Of a stretch of 34,271 nt of DNA, positions 28,101 through 33,783 are shown piece by piece (within the stretch, counting starts at the first letter, position 1; every line of letters begins with the position of its first letter). This DNA comes from Crocinitomix sp. (lineage in GTDB: Bacteria; Bacteroidota; Bacteroidia; Flavobacteriales_D; Crocinitomicaceae). A program made the position numbers and the translations under genes. The notes beneath the pieces are model-generated. The model saw only the letters and a program-made list of their open reading frames with translations, ran no database searches and was not told the DNA's origin. The stretch covers positions 1 to 34,271 of the forward strand of contig WTCE01000105.1 of assembly GCA_013138735.1 (NCBI GenBank), given 5' to 3'.

Positions 28101-28135
28101 AGAATGAAAATTTTCGCGGATAATGCTTTAGTCAT
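19130..28135 (-). CDS. Giant SprB-type cell-surface adhesin (3001 residues)
   Basis: This secreted adhesin begins with a signal peptide (1-26). An N-terminal domain follows (about 28-250) starting YFWVNGSGNWNDGGHWS, with VHDHVVFDE and beta-helix-like repeats. Then come 31 SprB-type repeats (about 275-2745), two Ig/PKD-like segments (about 2750-2905, AGPDTLICN and AGPDIELYPGQ) and a CHU_C domain (about 2913-3001, PDGITPGSDGKNDTW, IYNRWGDLLYES, LPAGTYYFVIDV). Each repeat carries GGTPPYTY-W and a LCAGTYTVTVTDDNGC-like end. By analogy with Flavobacterium SprB it would be exported by T9SS and displayed as a long filament for attachment or gliding. PorP/SprF genes flank it on both sides. The start is ATG at 28135, 105 bases from the previous stop. 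The minus-strand box TAAATTTG (28151-28144) sits very close to the start and is not a convincing promoter. Confidence 0.95.
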   Translation of the reverse strand: MTKALSAKIFILTVALFTLWSNVAFSGDYFWVNGSGNWNDGGHWSASSGGAASGSIPGVHDHVVFDELSFTDDFSLVQITDHISIQSMDIDSKEYISFYGSGINLTLGGDLNMNSNAGFYLGGKLILKNKNPLPATLNTNGNDFYTDIYFEQGDWELAGHLKAGKNYSIHFNSGSFKSRGYTVHARAIYANHDAIDLDFTASHISVLDNFFVPEAENVGGRGTYLVLCDSVIPEELKEFTLDGDLTKDATVFCTTPPFELNLFITSDYNGEHISCFDSCDGEITVVASGTPGPFSYRLGPDPAPFGAANVFSDLCVGSHSVTVTDSSNELAPGLFDICTISDDLNEPPVLSFDPPVTINPTCPDICDGQAFTFPTGGTSPLVIFWPVSGETTPNPTMLCVGDNPIVITDINGCTISDTVVISDPIPIVANPDITPPTCNGDCDAIILVNPSGGNGGPFTFNWVPAPASGAASNPGDGFCSGDILLTLTDADGCDFDTTITIIDPPVMTVTIIDVVDANCNGDCDGEATANPVGGVPAYTYEWFDAGTGLTTGITDQTATGLCAGDYFVVVTDASGCDITSATITISEPPPFIMTVDVYSVSCFGVCDGAADVDITGGTPPYTYSWTTFPGGIGVGATDSISGLCPGEYQIIVTDDSGCESAAMVVEVLEPSEVTATVTGTNPTCFDLCDGTALAVGAGGTPPYTYSWSPLPGTGGDTDSPSDMCADTYTVTVTDDNGCTGESTITLDSPEEYDIDFIITDLACFGDTDGAIDITVNSGGSGFGYTFTWVPTPPVGDGTANVSGLSAGTWTVTIADSEGCDTTMSFDITSPPELILDANVIADVLCNGDCDGSADVVITGGTPPYSILWDDPDAQTTLLASDLCAGTYTVTVTDDNGCVASASITIAEPADFDLTLSQVDLLCFGDCDGTATVLVNSGGVAPYTILWDDPLAQTTFTAVGLCAGTYIAVITDNNGCDTAVTFVLIEPEELVIDIELIDGACFGDCTGSANVTISGGTTPYTFEWFDAATDIALGVDNDSIFDLCAGDYYCIVTDDNGCTAQSDDIEITEFPEIIPSIVSTTDATCAICDGEAVITATGGAGGFVYDWEPDPLTGDGTPSVTGLCSGTYTVTITDAAGCVESIVVSIDDIALEVLELDSIDVSCFGLCDGQAIAIFVELDGPYVLEWFDNITGLTTGIFGSPATGLCAGEYLAVLTNASGCVTTEVIVVNEPEEITGVITATDVTCEGLCDGTASVVVSGGTPPYTYDWGVPLPGGGEGTPNAIGLCAGPWEVVVTDASGCIVIFTTTVNEEPGVVIDTESSTGVSCFGDTDGTASVIASGGTPPYTYEWFDCATGLPIGQTGPLATGLAPGSYECVVTDDNGCTVTSTCIPVDDAPEITAIINTETISCYGDCDGLIWVIPGGGDGVYFFQWLDEFGLPILGQTNDSLENLCTGTYNLEITDLSGCVQIFGPIDMTSPSSPWVVIPSQTNISCAGDCDGTATVVVLDGNNPPYTYLWDDPLVQVTPTANFLCAGIWTVTISDAGTCDTTLSFEIIDNDPIFANMTDLTDVLCFGECTGEVIVAPLGGTAPYTLNWSDGQTGVTASDLCAGPITLTITDALGCSIDTTFILDESPEIVTTSTFSNNATCGECNGSATVNVEGGLEPYTYDWTPDPLGGDGTNNATGLCPGVVNVLITDANGCTITEVFAISDLSGEDVTITSTDASCFGLCDGTAEATYVCSDPPCTQEWYDAVTGLTTGVTTSIITDLCPGEYFVEVINGSGCVTIESVIIGSPPEIFAGEIITQITCSGDSDGTITLFPTGGSGGGYTYSWSPIPPNGDGTNEALDLGPGTWTVTITDADGCEQTLNFNLADPVPIILTVDPTNVTCNGFCNGTILASASGGAGGFTFQWYMDGILMPGEVSPLLAGICPGNYNVEVTDANGCVVTLPEDVTISEPIAITAPISSTDVTCFGLCDGTATVVVGGGAPPYVVVWYDAITDALIGITGPVATGLCPGSYYAVITDGNGCSLTSATVIITEPTEISFTLTTTDASCFGFCDGTGDIVVVGGTPAYTFEWLTIGGVPIVGGTGASVVDLCEGNYTVEVVDANGCTAGLLPVVIDGFPEIIGSVFSNDATCAIADGNATVFASGGNPPFTYQWFDDGMVPLPGEIDMTLLDVFSGIYFVTVTDANGCSETFMATISDIGGPDVVFDEINHPTCFGSCDGSIAITASGDNPPFTYVWNPDGIIAEDPTGLCANDYIIQVTDDLGCVTFEDTTLVDPAEIIATAVVIPTDCGLCNGAIDLTLMGGTGALTVVWNTGATGLSLTDLCSGAYEAEITDENGCSVIQSFTVGNSEGLTGDAIVTAITCAESCDGSLVVTGLGGTAPYTYLWLHDLSTSNILTGLCAGSYFVEITDDIGCITTIEVEMFDPAPIDAEAIISNPSCGLSDGSINVMSSGGVLPHTYLWDTGATTSAITGLDAGIYVLTITDDNGCSLDFTYTLNNLSAVVIELIATDIDCNGNCNGTIDTLSLTGGNPAFTFEWLDELGIPIGTTTPLITDLCAGLYILEVTDAAGCISYQGAAITEPDTILVNPLFSQDPSCFGDCDGFIVANPIGGTLPFVFTWDDPAVQTTPAATDLCAGTFTVTMTDANGCEVIQIGTLIEPDELLITLDSINDATCQDAADGAIFITVIGGTPDYTYEWVSETLIDTFTVEDPSGLLPMTYYLTITDENGCVYMDTLTVDTLISIIANAGPDTLICNNTDLILFGTSNIADGATYTWFDTLGNILSDSSSLVLTGNEAGTEYYILEVLYMGCTDYDTVIVTTAPPIFVDAGPDIELYPGQTGTIGGSPTTDIDNTIIWDPATYLNDPFIDNPSVITPEMSLWYYVTATDSNGCSNIDSMYVTLLPDIVIPDGITPGSDGKNDTWILDFIDQYPGVSIKINIYNRWGDLLYESDETYNDDWAGTTVDGKRLPAGTYYFVIDVDHEDFPDPITGPLTVMW
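19903..27331 (-). repeat. Array of 31 degenerate SprB-type coding repeats, about 240 bases each
   Basis: By hand count, 31 in-frame repeats average 80 residues (first motif Cys codon 27313-27311, last 20101-20099). Consensus: a Cx1-2xCDG start, GGTPPYTYxW about 20 residues on, then LCAGxYxVxVTDxxGC. They are strongly diverged at the DNA level, so recent slippage is unlikely. Framework cysteines number four in 25 repeats and two in repeats 7, 14, 20, 24, 28 and 31. Repeat 1 has a displaced last cysteine, and repeat 19 has an extra CSDPPC pair. Confidence 0.9.
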
Positions 28136-28240
28136 ATTTTTTGCAAATTTACCAACTCCCTTAGAGTAGCATTGATTAAGGAAGCTGAATTTTTCGTAAC
28201 GCGTATATAGTTAAACGTATTTTAGTTCTTAAAGGTTGTT

Positions 28241-29188
28241 TTACTCAAACGTGGCGCAAGACGTAGTGCTTGAATTTCCATAGTTTGAGCAGGAATTAAA
28301 TCCCCCAGTAATTTCGTGTGTATACCAAATGTTTTTATTGAGTTTGGATATGATAAAATCAAAGGAATATCCAACTGAAATGAAATTAAAAAGCTTTACC
28401 CTGAATTGCGCAGTTACTGCATCCGTACGTCTCAATCCAACTCCAACAGATATTTTATTATCAAGATTGAACAAAGCGCTAAGGTGAAAATCCACTGGTG
28501 TATTCTTTGTTTTCATGAAGAAGAATGAAGGAACAAACACCCACTTTTTCTCCAATTTAATTTGTCGACCTGCTGTCATATAAAAGTGACGTTGTAGTGC
28601 CGATTCTGGTCCAATTTGATCTAATCGGTTTCCAAAAATATTATGAACAGAAAACCCAAAATAGGTGCGTTTATCCGCTAGCCATACACCTAATCTGCCA
28701 TCTGGAAAAACTAGAAATGATTGACTTGCCGTTGGAATGGCGGGATCATTAAACTCAGTAGTGAGATCGCTAACCGAAAATGCCGCTTGTTTAATTCCAA
28801 AAGAGACCCCAAATGAAAGGCGCCAATCTTTATTAATTGGTAAATGAAGCGCATAAGAAAGTTGGGCTTGTAAAAATGAAAGTGGACCAAACTTATCGCG
28901 ATTAATAAGGATACCTATTCCGCTTTTTGGACCAAATAGGTTTCTTTTTTTTCTACTAAATGAAAGTGGACCATGTGCATTAACAAAACCCGTTTGTGGC
29001 GAACCGTCAATTCCTACCCATTGAAAACGATATCCTGTGCGAATATCAATACACCTTTTAGTACCAGCAACCGCAGGATTAAAGTTGAATTGATTGAACT
29101 GATATTGCGTATAATGTTCGGTCTGTTGCCCTTGAACATTATAAGCTGAAAAAGCCAAAATCGATATGAAGATTTTAAAATAGCGCAA
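28241..29188 (-). CDS. PorP/SprF-family T9SS membrane protein (copy 1)
   Basis: This 315-residue outer-membrane barrel has a signal peptide (about 1-20, ending NVQGQ) and family motifs YTQYQFNQFNFNPAVAGTK, YRFQWVGIDGSPQTGFVNAHGPL and a series of barrel strands. A tail rich in Asn, Ser and Cys (about 300-315, GGFNSCSNYGNSSTTSCATFE) is longer than in the copy at 18214. The start is TTG at 29188, one base after the stop of the upstream CHU_C gene; there is no in-frame ATG before the upstream stop or near the signal peptide, so translation is probably coupled. Its nearest type B cargo are the CHU_C protein immediately upstream and the giant adhesin downstream, so it may serve either one. Known family role: helper for CHU_C-type cargo. 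Confidence 0.92.
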   Translation of the reverse strand: MRYFKIFISILAFSAYNVQGQQTEHYTQYQFNQFNFNPAVAGTKRCIDIRTGYRFQWVGIDGSPQTGFVNAHGPLSFSRKKRNLFGPKSGIGILINRDKFGPLSFLQAQLSYALHLPINKDWRLSFGVSFGIKQAAFSVSDLTTEFNDPAIPTASQSFLVFPDGRLGVWLADKRTYFGFSVHNIFGNRLDQIGPESALQRHFYMTAGRQIKLEKKWVFVPSFFFMKTKNTPVDFHLSALFNLDNKISVGVGLRRTDAVTAQFRVKLFNFISVGYSFDFIISKLNKNIWYTHEITGGFNSCSNYGNSSTTSCATFE

Positions 29189-29189
29189 A

Positions 29190-30455
29190 TTATCGTATTA
29201 TATTTAAATAGCCTTTATACTCTGTTGATTCTGAATCATTGAGACGAACAACATAATAGTACGTTGACGTAGGTAAATCTTTCCCTTTAAATGTGCCGTC
29301 CCACCATTGTTCCTCTTGTGTATAATTAACTGCTGTAAAAACGAGTTGTCCAGATCGGTCATAAATGTTCACTTCCATATTCGGAAACTTTTCACTGTTC
29401 AAAATATGCCAGCGGTCATTTACATTGTCCCCATTTGGAGAAAAGGCCGAGTAAATCGTTATAACATCTCCTACAAATACAGTAATACTATCTGTTGCAA
29501 AACAACCGTCATTTTCCATTGTTAAGAAATAAGTCGTGGTGTTTTCTGGACTTGCAATCGTGTTTAATGTTGTTGTGCTAGTTAAACTTGACCCTGGCGC
29601 CCATGTAGGGCTGCCAACTCCTGAACCAAATAAATTGGCCTGTTCACCTTCCTGAATAACTTGGTCTGGACCAGCTTCAGCTTCTACAGGTGTGATTTCA
29701 AGATTAAGGATATTAGATGTTGCCGTCTTTTGACAAAACGCGCCACAAGTAATTATTAATGATAAGTCGCCATCTTCTGTCAAGCCACTAGTTGAAAATG
29801 TATTAAAAGGCGAAGAGAAAATAGAAGCACCGTTATAAAACCACTCGTAGTTAGCAGTATCGCCACAATCTGTAATTATTACATCAATTTCTTGATCAAA
29901 GTTTTGGCAAATTGTTGTGCTAGTAGTTGAAATGGAGACTGTTGGGTCTGGTGTTTCAACTGCGGTTCCTGTTATACTGATATCAAAATCACATTCAGAT
30001 ACCGAAGTTACACCAACGCTTGAACCGCTCACTTGAACGTAATAAGTGGTATTTGGGTCTAAGACAATTAGTTCCGTTATGTCAAAATCTGCACCCGAAT
30101 CTCCGCAAGTAGATAGTGGCGTAAAAGGGGTGACGCCGCATGCACCAGCTGTTTTAAAGAACAGAGCTTGTATGTTTTGTCCAACTGTAGGGCCTGGATT
30201 AAAAGACAAATTTGTGAAGCTAACTGTAGCATTACCTCCTGCAGCATTGGTTGTAAAAATGTACCAAACCGTATTTTCCGGAGTGTAACAAAAGTTGTAA
30301 TCGGATGCCTGTGCAGTAGCTCCTGTGGTTGTACCGCTCAATGTTATGCCTGGACAAAGTCGTTCTGCATTATCACAAACGTCATTAGCAGGCTGCGAAA
30401 ATGCGGCATGGGACATAAGTGCAATAAACAGGAATATATATCTATACAAAATCAT
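29190..30455 (-). CDS. Secreted CHU_C-domain surface protein
   Basis: This 421-residue protein (starting at ATG 30455) has a signal peptide (MILYRYIFLFIALMSHAAFS). Its N-terminal domain (about 21-165) opens PANDVCDNAERLCPG, contains TVWYIFTT and ends in an ITGTAV strand, a module common in Bacteroidota surface proteins. Ig/PKD-like segments (about 170-330) come next, with AGPDQVIQEGEQANLFGSG. The last 85 residues are a CHU_C sorting domain (YSAFSPNGDNVNDRWHI, NIYDRSGQLVF, WWDGTFKGK, STYYYVVRL). It should be exported by T9SS. A longer TTG-started form (30470) exists, but the ATG gives a cleaner signal peptide. It is the first gene of the surface run, and its stop lies one base from the PorP/SprF start. 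Confidence 0.9.
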   Translation of the reverse strand: MILYRYIFLFIALMSHAAFSQPANDVCDNAERLCPGITLSGTTTGATAQASDYNFCYTPENTVWYIFTTNAAGGNATVSFTNLSFNPGPTVGQNIQALFFKTAGACGVTPFTPLSTCGDSGADFDITELIVLDPNTTYYVQVSGSSVGVTSVSECDFDISITGTAVETPDPTVSISTTSTTICQNFDQEIDVIITDCGDTANYEWFYNGASIFSSPFNTFSTSGLTEDGDLSLIITCGAFCQKTATSNILNLEITPVEAEAGPDQVIQEGEQANLFGSGVGSPTWAPGSSLTSTTTLNTIASPENTTTYFLTMENDGCFATDSITVFVGDVITIYSAFSPNGDNVNDRWHILNSEKFPNMEVNIYDRSGQLVFTAVNYTQEEQWWDGTFKGKDLPTSTYYYVVRLNDSESTEYKGYLNIIR

Positions 30456-30611
30456 AGCTTTTAAGGTCAAGCCCAGTCGCTAAATATACGTAAATAATAG
30501 TTTGGGGTTAGGCGGTTTTACTGAAAAAGCGGCATGAAATAGATAAGGCGTAATATACGAACGACGAGAAGTATGCATTAAAAGATTAAAAGACAAAAAA
30601 TGAGATAGTTT

Positions 30612-30634
30612 GAGTTTTTTTTCATTTAAAACTC
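30612..30634. promoter_or_regulatory. Inverted repeat upstream of pepT
   Basis: GAGTTTT (30612-30618) and AAAACTC (30628-30634) flank a 9-base T-rich loop, about 40 bases before the pepT start. It may be an operator, or a terminator hairpin in the 218-base divergent region 30456-30673, which shows no other clear signal. No TAnnTTTG box with good spacing was found there. Confidence 0.3.
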
Positions 30635-30673
30635 GACTAATTTATAGTATCTTAGAGCCTAAAATTGATTAAA

Positions 30674-31927
30674 ATGAACATAAACACCTATAAATACACC
30701 GTTTCAGAACGCTTCATGAATTATGCAAGAATCGATACGGAGGCCGATCCGGATTCAACAACTTTTCCATCTACAATGAAGCAAAAAGATTTGGGAAAAC
30801 TCCTAGTCAAAGAGTTGCTTGAAATTGGGGTTGTTGATGCTGAAATGGATGAGTGGGGCTATGTTTATGCAATAATTCCTGCAACAACTGGAAGTGAAAA
30901 TGTGCCAACAATTTGTTTTTGTGCTCACATGGATACTGCACCAGATTGTAGTGGTAAAGATGTAAAACCTATCCTTCATAAAAATTATGACGGAAACCCG
31001 ATAACATTGCCGGATGATAATTCGCAGATAATTACGACGGATAAACATCCTTATTTGAAAGAAAAAATTGGAGATGATTTAATCACCGCTAGTGGTTTAA
31101 CATTATTGGGCGCTGATGATAAAGCAGGTGTAGCTTGTATTATGGATTACGCCAATTTTATGATGAATAATCCAGGTTTTGAACACGGTAAAATTCGAAT
31201 TTTATTTACGCCTGACGAAGAAGTTGGTCGAGGAGTAGATCATATTGATATGGATCGATTGGATGCCGATTATGGCTATACGTTAGATGGCGGAGTCTTA
31301 GGTTCAATTGAGGATGAAAGTTTCTCGGCTGATGCTGTTACAATTCATATTCATGGAATTAGTGCACACCCAGGTTATGCTAAAAATAAGTTGACGAATG
31401 CTATTAAAGTGGCATCTGATTTTATAGATCAACTGCCTAAAGATTCATGGTCGCCCGAAACAACCTCACATAGAGAGGGCTTTGTTCATCCAACTTCTGT
31501 TTCTGGAATTATGGAAAAAGTAAAGGTGTCTTTTATTATTAGAGACCACATTACTGCCAATTTAGCGGACTACGAAGCAAGATTAAAACAAATTTTGGAC
31601 GACACAATTGCAAAATATCCTGGAGTTACTGCCGATTTTGAAGTAAAAGAGCAGTATAGAAACATGAAAGAAATCATTAAGGATGTACCTTTTGTAACTG
31701 ATAATGCCATTGAAGCAATGAAAAGAGCAGGGATTGAACCAAGACCTGTAATTATTCGCGGCGGAACGGATGGCTCACGCCTTTCTTTTATGGGTTTACC
31801 TTGTCCAAATCTTTTTACTGGTGAAATGGCAATTCATTCTAAACACGAATATGTAAGTGTACAGGATATGCAAAAAGCCGTGGAAACTATGGCGCATTTA
31901 ACCGTTATTTGGAAAGAAAAAGCCTAA
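30674..31927 (+). CDS. pepT: Peptidase T (tripeptide aminopeptidase)
   Basis: This 417-residue zinc exopeptidase of family M20 removes the N-terminal residue from tripeptides in the cytoplasm. Metal and catalytic residues are in place: H85 and D87 (CAHMDTAPD), D148 (LGADDKAGV), E182 and E183 (TPDEEVGRG), an Asp in TLDGG, and the C-terminal His in HSKHEYVS. The lid/dimerisation domain (about 205-320, VTIHIHGISAHPG) is complete and the length is typical. The start is ATG at 30674; a TTG three codons earlier (30665) is less likely. There is no signal peptide. A hairpin overlapping its stop codon may end the transcript. It would finish digestion of peptides imported from outside, perhaps those made by the S9 peptidase, though this link is only suggestive. 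Confidence 0.95.
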   Translation: MNINTYKYTVSERFMNYARIDTEADPDSTTFPSTMKQKDLGKLLVKELLEIGVVDAEMDEWGYVYAIIPATTGSENVPTICFCAHMDTAPDCSGKDVKPILHKNYDGNPITLPDDNSQIITTDKHPYLKEKIGDDLITASGLTLLGADDKAGVACIMDYANFMMNNPGFEHGKIRILFTPDEEVGRGVDHIDMDRLDADYGYTLDGGVLGSIEDESFSADAVTIHIHGISAHPGYAKNKLTNAIKVASDFIDQLPKDSWSPETTSHREGFVHPTSVSGIMEKVKVSFIIRDHITANLADYEARLKQILDDTIAKYPGVTADFEVKEQYRNMKEIIKDVPFVTDNAIEAMKRAGIEPRPVIIRGGTDGSRLSFMGLPCPNLFTGEMAIHSKHEYVSVQDMQKAVETMAHLTVIWKEKA

Positions 31928-31947
31928 TTTGTGCAATTAAATTAGGC
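31922..31947 (+). terminator. Hairpin over the pepT stop codon, probable terminator
   Basis: A perfect 9-base stem, GCCTAATTT (31922-31930) with AAATTAGGC (31939-31947), and an 8-base loop includes the pepT TAA. The following T-stretch (ATTTATG) is weak, so efficiency is uncertain. There is no gene for 54 bases beyond it. Confidence 0.5.
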
Positions 31948-32001
31948 ATTTATGCCGAAATGAAAAGAAGTGTGTGTTTTTTGTGACATAAGTCGCTTTT
32001 C

Positions 32002-32451
32002 TCACCAATTTCCTTTCACTATTTCGCTCACTTCTGGATCATTTTTGGCATACTTTATTGAGATGAAGTCACCAACTAAGGGCTTTTTTTGAAAGTAATT
32101 ATATATTTCTGAAGAGCTTATTTCATTGATGTCAATTACGTTACCTTTTGGTGTTTTATATTCGTATTCAATTATAAACGTGTTCACACTACCGTCCATT
32201 GGTATTGTAAAGGCTTGATTGTGTATAGATATTACTTTAGCTTCGACTTCTATACTTTCACTTAGAATGAATGCTTTGTACAAGCTGTTAACAGCTAAGA
32301 TTCCTAGAAGTAAGACGAAAATTTTCAAAAAAATACGAATTTTCTTAGAGGATGTCTTTTTTTCCTCATCCAGTTTTTCTCGTCTTTTTTGATCTCCCTC
32401 TAACCACCTCATTCTAAGGTGATCTTTCATATTAAATTTATCGATAGACAT
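32002..32451 (-). CDS. Membrane protein resembling DUF3592
   Basis: This 149-residue protein has a charged cytoplasmic N-terminus (about 1-38, rich in Lys, Arg and Glu), one membrane helix (about 40-60, IFLKIFVLLLGILAVNSLY) and an extracytoplasmic beta domain (about 65-149). In that domain EVEAKVISI, FIIEYEYKTPKGNVI and VGDFISIKYAKNDPEVSEI follow the DUF3592 pattern (a strand set ending in a V-x-Y-x-P-x-x-P-like motif). DUF3592 has no assigned function. The ATG at 32451 is used; internal ATGs at residues 7 and 14 are also possible. It lies 25 bases after the class V aminotransferase stop and is probably cotranscribed. Family assignment is tentative. Confidence 0.65.
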   Translation of the reverse strand: MSIDKFNMKDHLRMRWLEGDQKRREKLDEEKKTSSKKIRIFLKIFVLLLGILAVNSLYKAFILSESIEVEAKVISIHNQAFTIPMDGSVNTFIIEYEYKTPKGNVIDINEISSSEIYNYFQKKPLVGDFISIKYAKNDPEVSEIVKGNW

Positions 32452-32476
32452 TGGGTCAAAATGTTAATAAATAAGA

Positions 32477-33634
32477 TTACTGAAGTAAAACCGTTTCTTT
32501 TTTTATCGTCCGTATTGCATTAATTAGTGTTTCAATTTCGGCTGCTCCATTATAGGCTTGAAATGAAATACGCAAATAGGTGTCGCCTGAAAATGATACC
32601 ACAGGAATTTCAATTTTGTATTTCTCATAAAGGAGCTCCTTTAGTTCGAGCGGTTTTTCCGTTTGAATTGGAATACTACAAATTTGGCCTAAAAACTGAT
32701 CCGTTAATGGACAAATTATGTGACTTTCTAACTCATTTGCAACGATTGGGTAATAATGCTTGAGTAAGTCGCGACATTTCTTTTTGCGATCTTCCCATTG
32801 ATTGTCTTTTAAAAACTGAATCGCTGCTGGTGTGCACAAAAAAGCAGAAAAATCTCGTGTGCCTTGATATTGGTGATAATCCTGAAAGCGCGATTCAGAA
32901 GGAAACTCGGCTTCGTACCCCCATGAAATTATAAGCGGATCAATAGCGTTTTGCCAGTTCTTTTTAACGTATAAAAAAGAGCTCCCTTTTGGTGCTAAAA
33001 GCCATTTATGACAGGCGCCCGTATAAACATCTGGATCAAGTGCTTTTATATCTAAAGGAATCTGTGCCGGGGCATGCGCACCATCAATAATTGTCATTAA
33101 ACCCAATTCTTTGGCGCGTTCAATTATTTCCTTCACAGGAAAAATTAAAGCGGTTGGACTAGTGATTTGAGAAATGAATATAATTTTGGTTTTGGGTGTC
33201 AATCCACTCCAAAACTCTTGCAGAAATTTTTCTTTTGATGTTAATGGTAGGCTTATTTTTTGATGAATATATTGCGCCCCAACTTTTCGGCAATAATAGT
33301 TCCAAGTACGATCCATTGCCCCATACTCTTGGTCGGTTGTTAAAATTTCATCCCCTTTTTTTAAATTCAAACTTTTAATTACCGTATTCAATGCTGTGGA
33401 AGGATTGGTCGTATAGATCAGATCTTCTTTGTCACAATTAACAAATTCTGCCAACGCCTGTTTTGATTGATCTAAATATTTAACCCCAGTTTTTGTAATA
33501 AATTGGATGGGCTCTTGTTCTAATAGCAACTGCCATTTTTGATAATTGGCAAAAACTGGTTTTGGACAGGCACCAAAAGAGCCGTGATTCAAAAATGTAA
33601 TATTTGGATTGAGTAAAAATTTATCTTTCAACAT
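32477..33634 (-). CDS. Class V aminotransferase family PLP enzyme (isopenicillin-N-epimerase-like)
   Basis: This 385-residue cytoplasmic PLP enzyme of the aminotransferase class V fold opens LLNPNITFLNHGSFGACPKPV, the usual family start. It keeps NPSTALN for phosphate contact, D184 and H187 (IDGAHAPAQ) for the cofactor ring, the Schiff-base lysine K210 (GACHKWLLAPKGSSFLYV) and R355 (YLRISFQAYN) for the substrate carboxylate. The sequence resembles isopenicillin-N epimerase and related CefD-like proteins more than IscS/SufS: there is no catalytic-cysteine loop of the desulfurase type. The true substrate is not predictable. No pathway partner is adjacent. The ATG is at 33634; a possible -7 box lies at 33670-33663. 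Confidence 0.85.
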   Translation of the reverse strand: MLKDKFLLNPNITFLNHGSFGACPKPVFANYQKWQLLLEQEPIQFITKTGVKYLDQSKQALAEFVNCDKEDLIYTTNPSTALNTVIKSLNLKKGDEILTTDQEYGAMDRTWNYYCRKVGAQYIHQKISLPLTSKEKFLQEFWSGLTPKTKIIFISQITSPTALIFPVKEIIERAKELGLMTIIDGAHAPAQIPLDIKALDPDVYTGACHKWLLAPKGSSFLYVKKNWQNAIDPLIISWGYEAEFPSESRFQDYHQYQGTRDFSAFLCTPAAIQFLKDNQWEDRKKKCRDLLKHYYPIVANELESHIICPLTDQFLGQICSIPIQTEKPLELKELLYEKYKIEIPVVSFSGDTYLRISFQAYNGAAEIETLINAIRTIKKETVLLQ

Positions 33635-33662
33635 GCTTTTAAAGGAGTTATATGATCTGAGT

Positions 33663-33670
33663 CAAAACTA
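33663..33670 (-). promoter_or_regulatory. Possible -7 box for the aminotransferase gene
   Basis: On the minus strand TAGTTTTG matches TAnnTTTG and would start transcription near 33657, about 22 bases before the ATG. No TTG element is found at the expected distance upstream, so support is partial. Confidence 0.3.
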
Positions 33671-33783
33671 CTAAATAATCTATTTTGATTTGGAAAAAAA
33701 TTACAGCATTATTGAACGTTGTTTAATCCAATAAATTCTCCTTTTACCAAAACCATAGACTCGAACTTTCAACCTTTCGGGGT

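Noticed and set aside
28144-28151. TAAATTTG on the minus strand as the adhesin promoter
   Set aside because: It matches the -7 consensus, but it is only 9 bases from the ATG, which would require a leaderless transcript, and the -33 element is poor.
30665-30673. TTG start three codons before the pepT ATG
   Set aside because: The ATG at 30674 gives the usual peptidase T length, and nothing favours the extra three residues.
32477-33634. Aminotransferase called as a cysteine desulfurase (SufS/IscS)
   Set aside because: The catalytic-cysteine loop of desulfurases is missing and no iron-sulfur genes are nearby.
33755-33775. tRNA T-loop-like TTCGAGT on the minus strand
   Set aside because: The flanking bases do not form the required five-pair stem, and no acceptor or anticodon arm could be found nearby.
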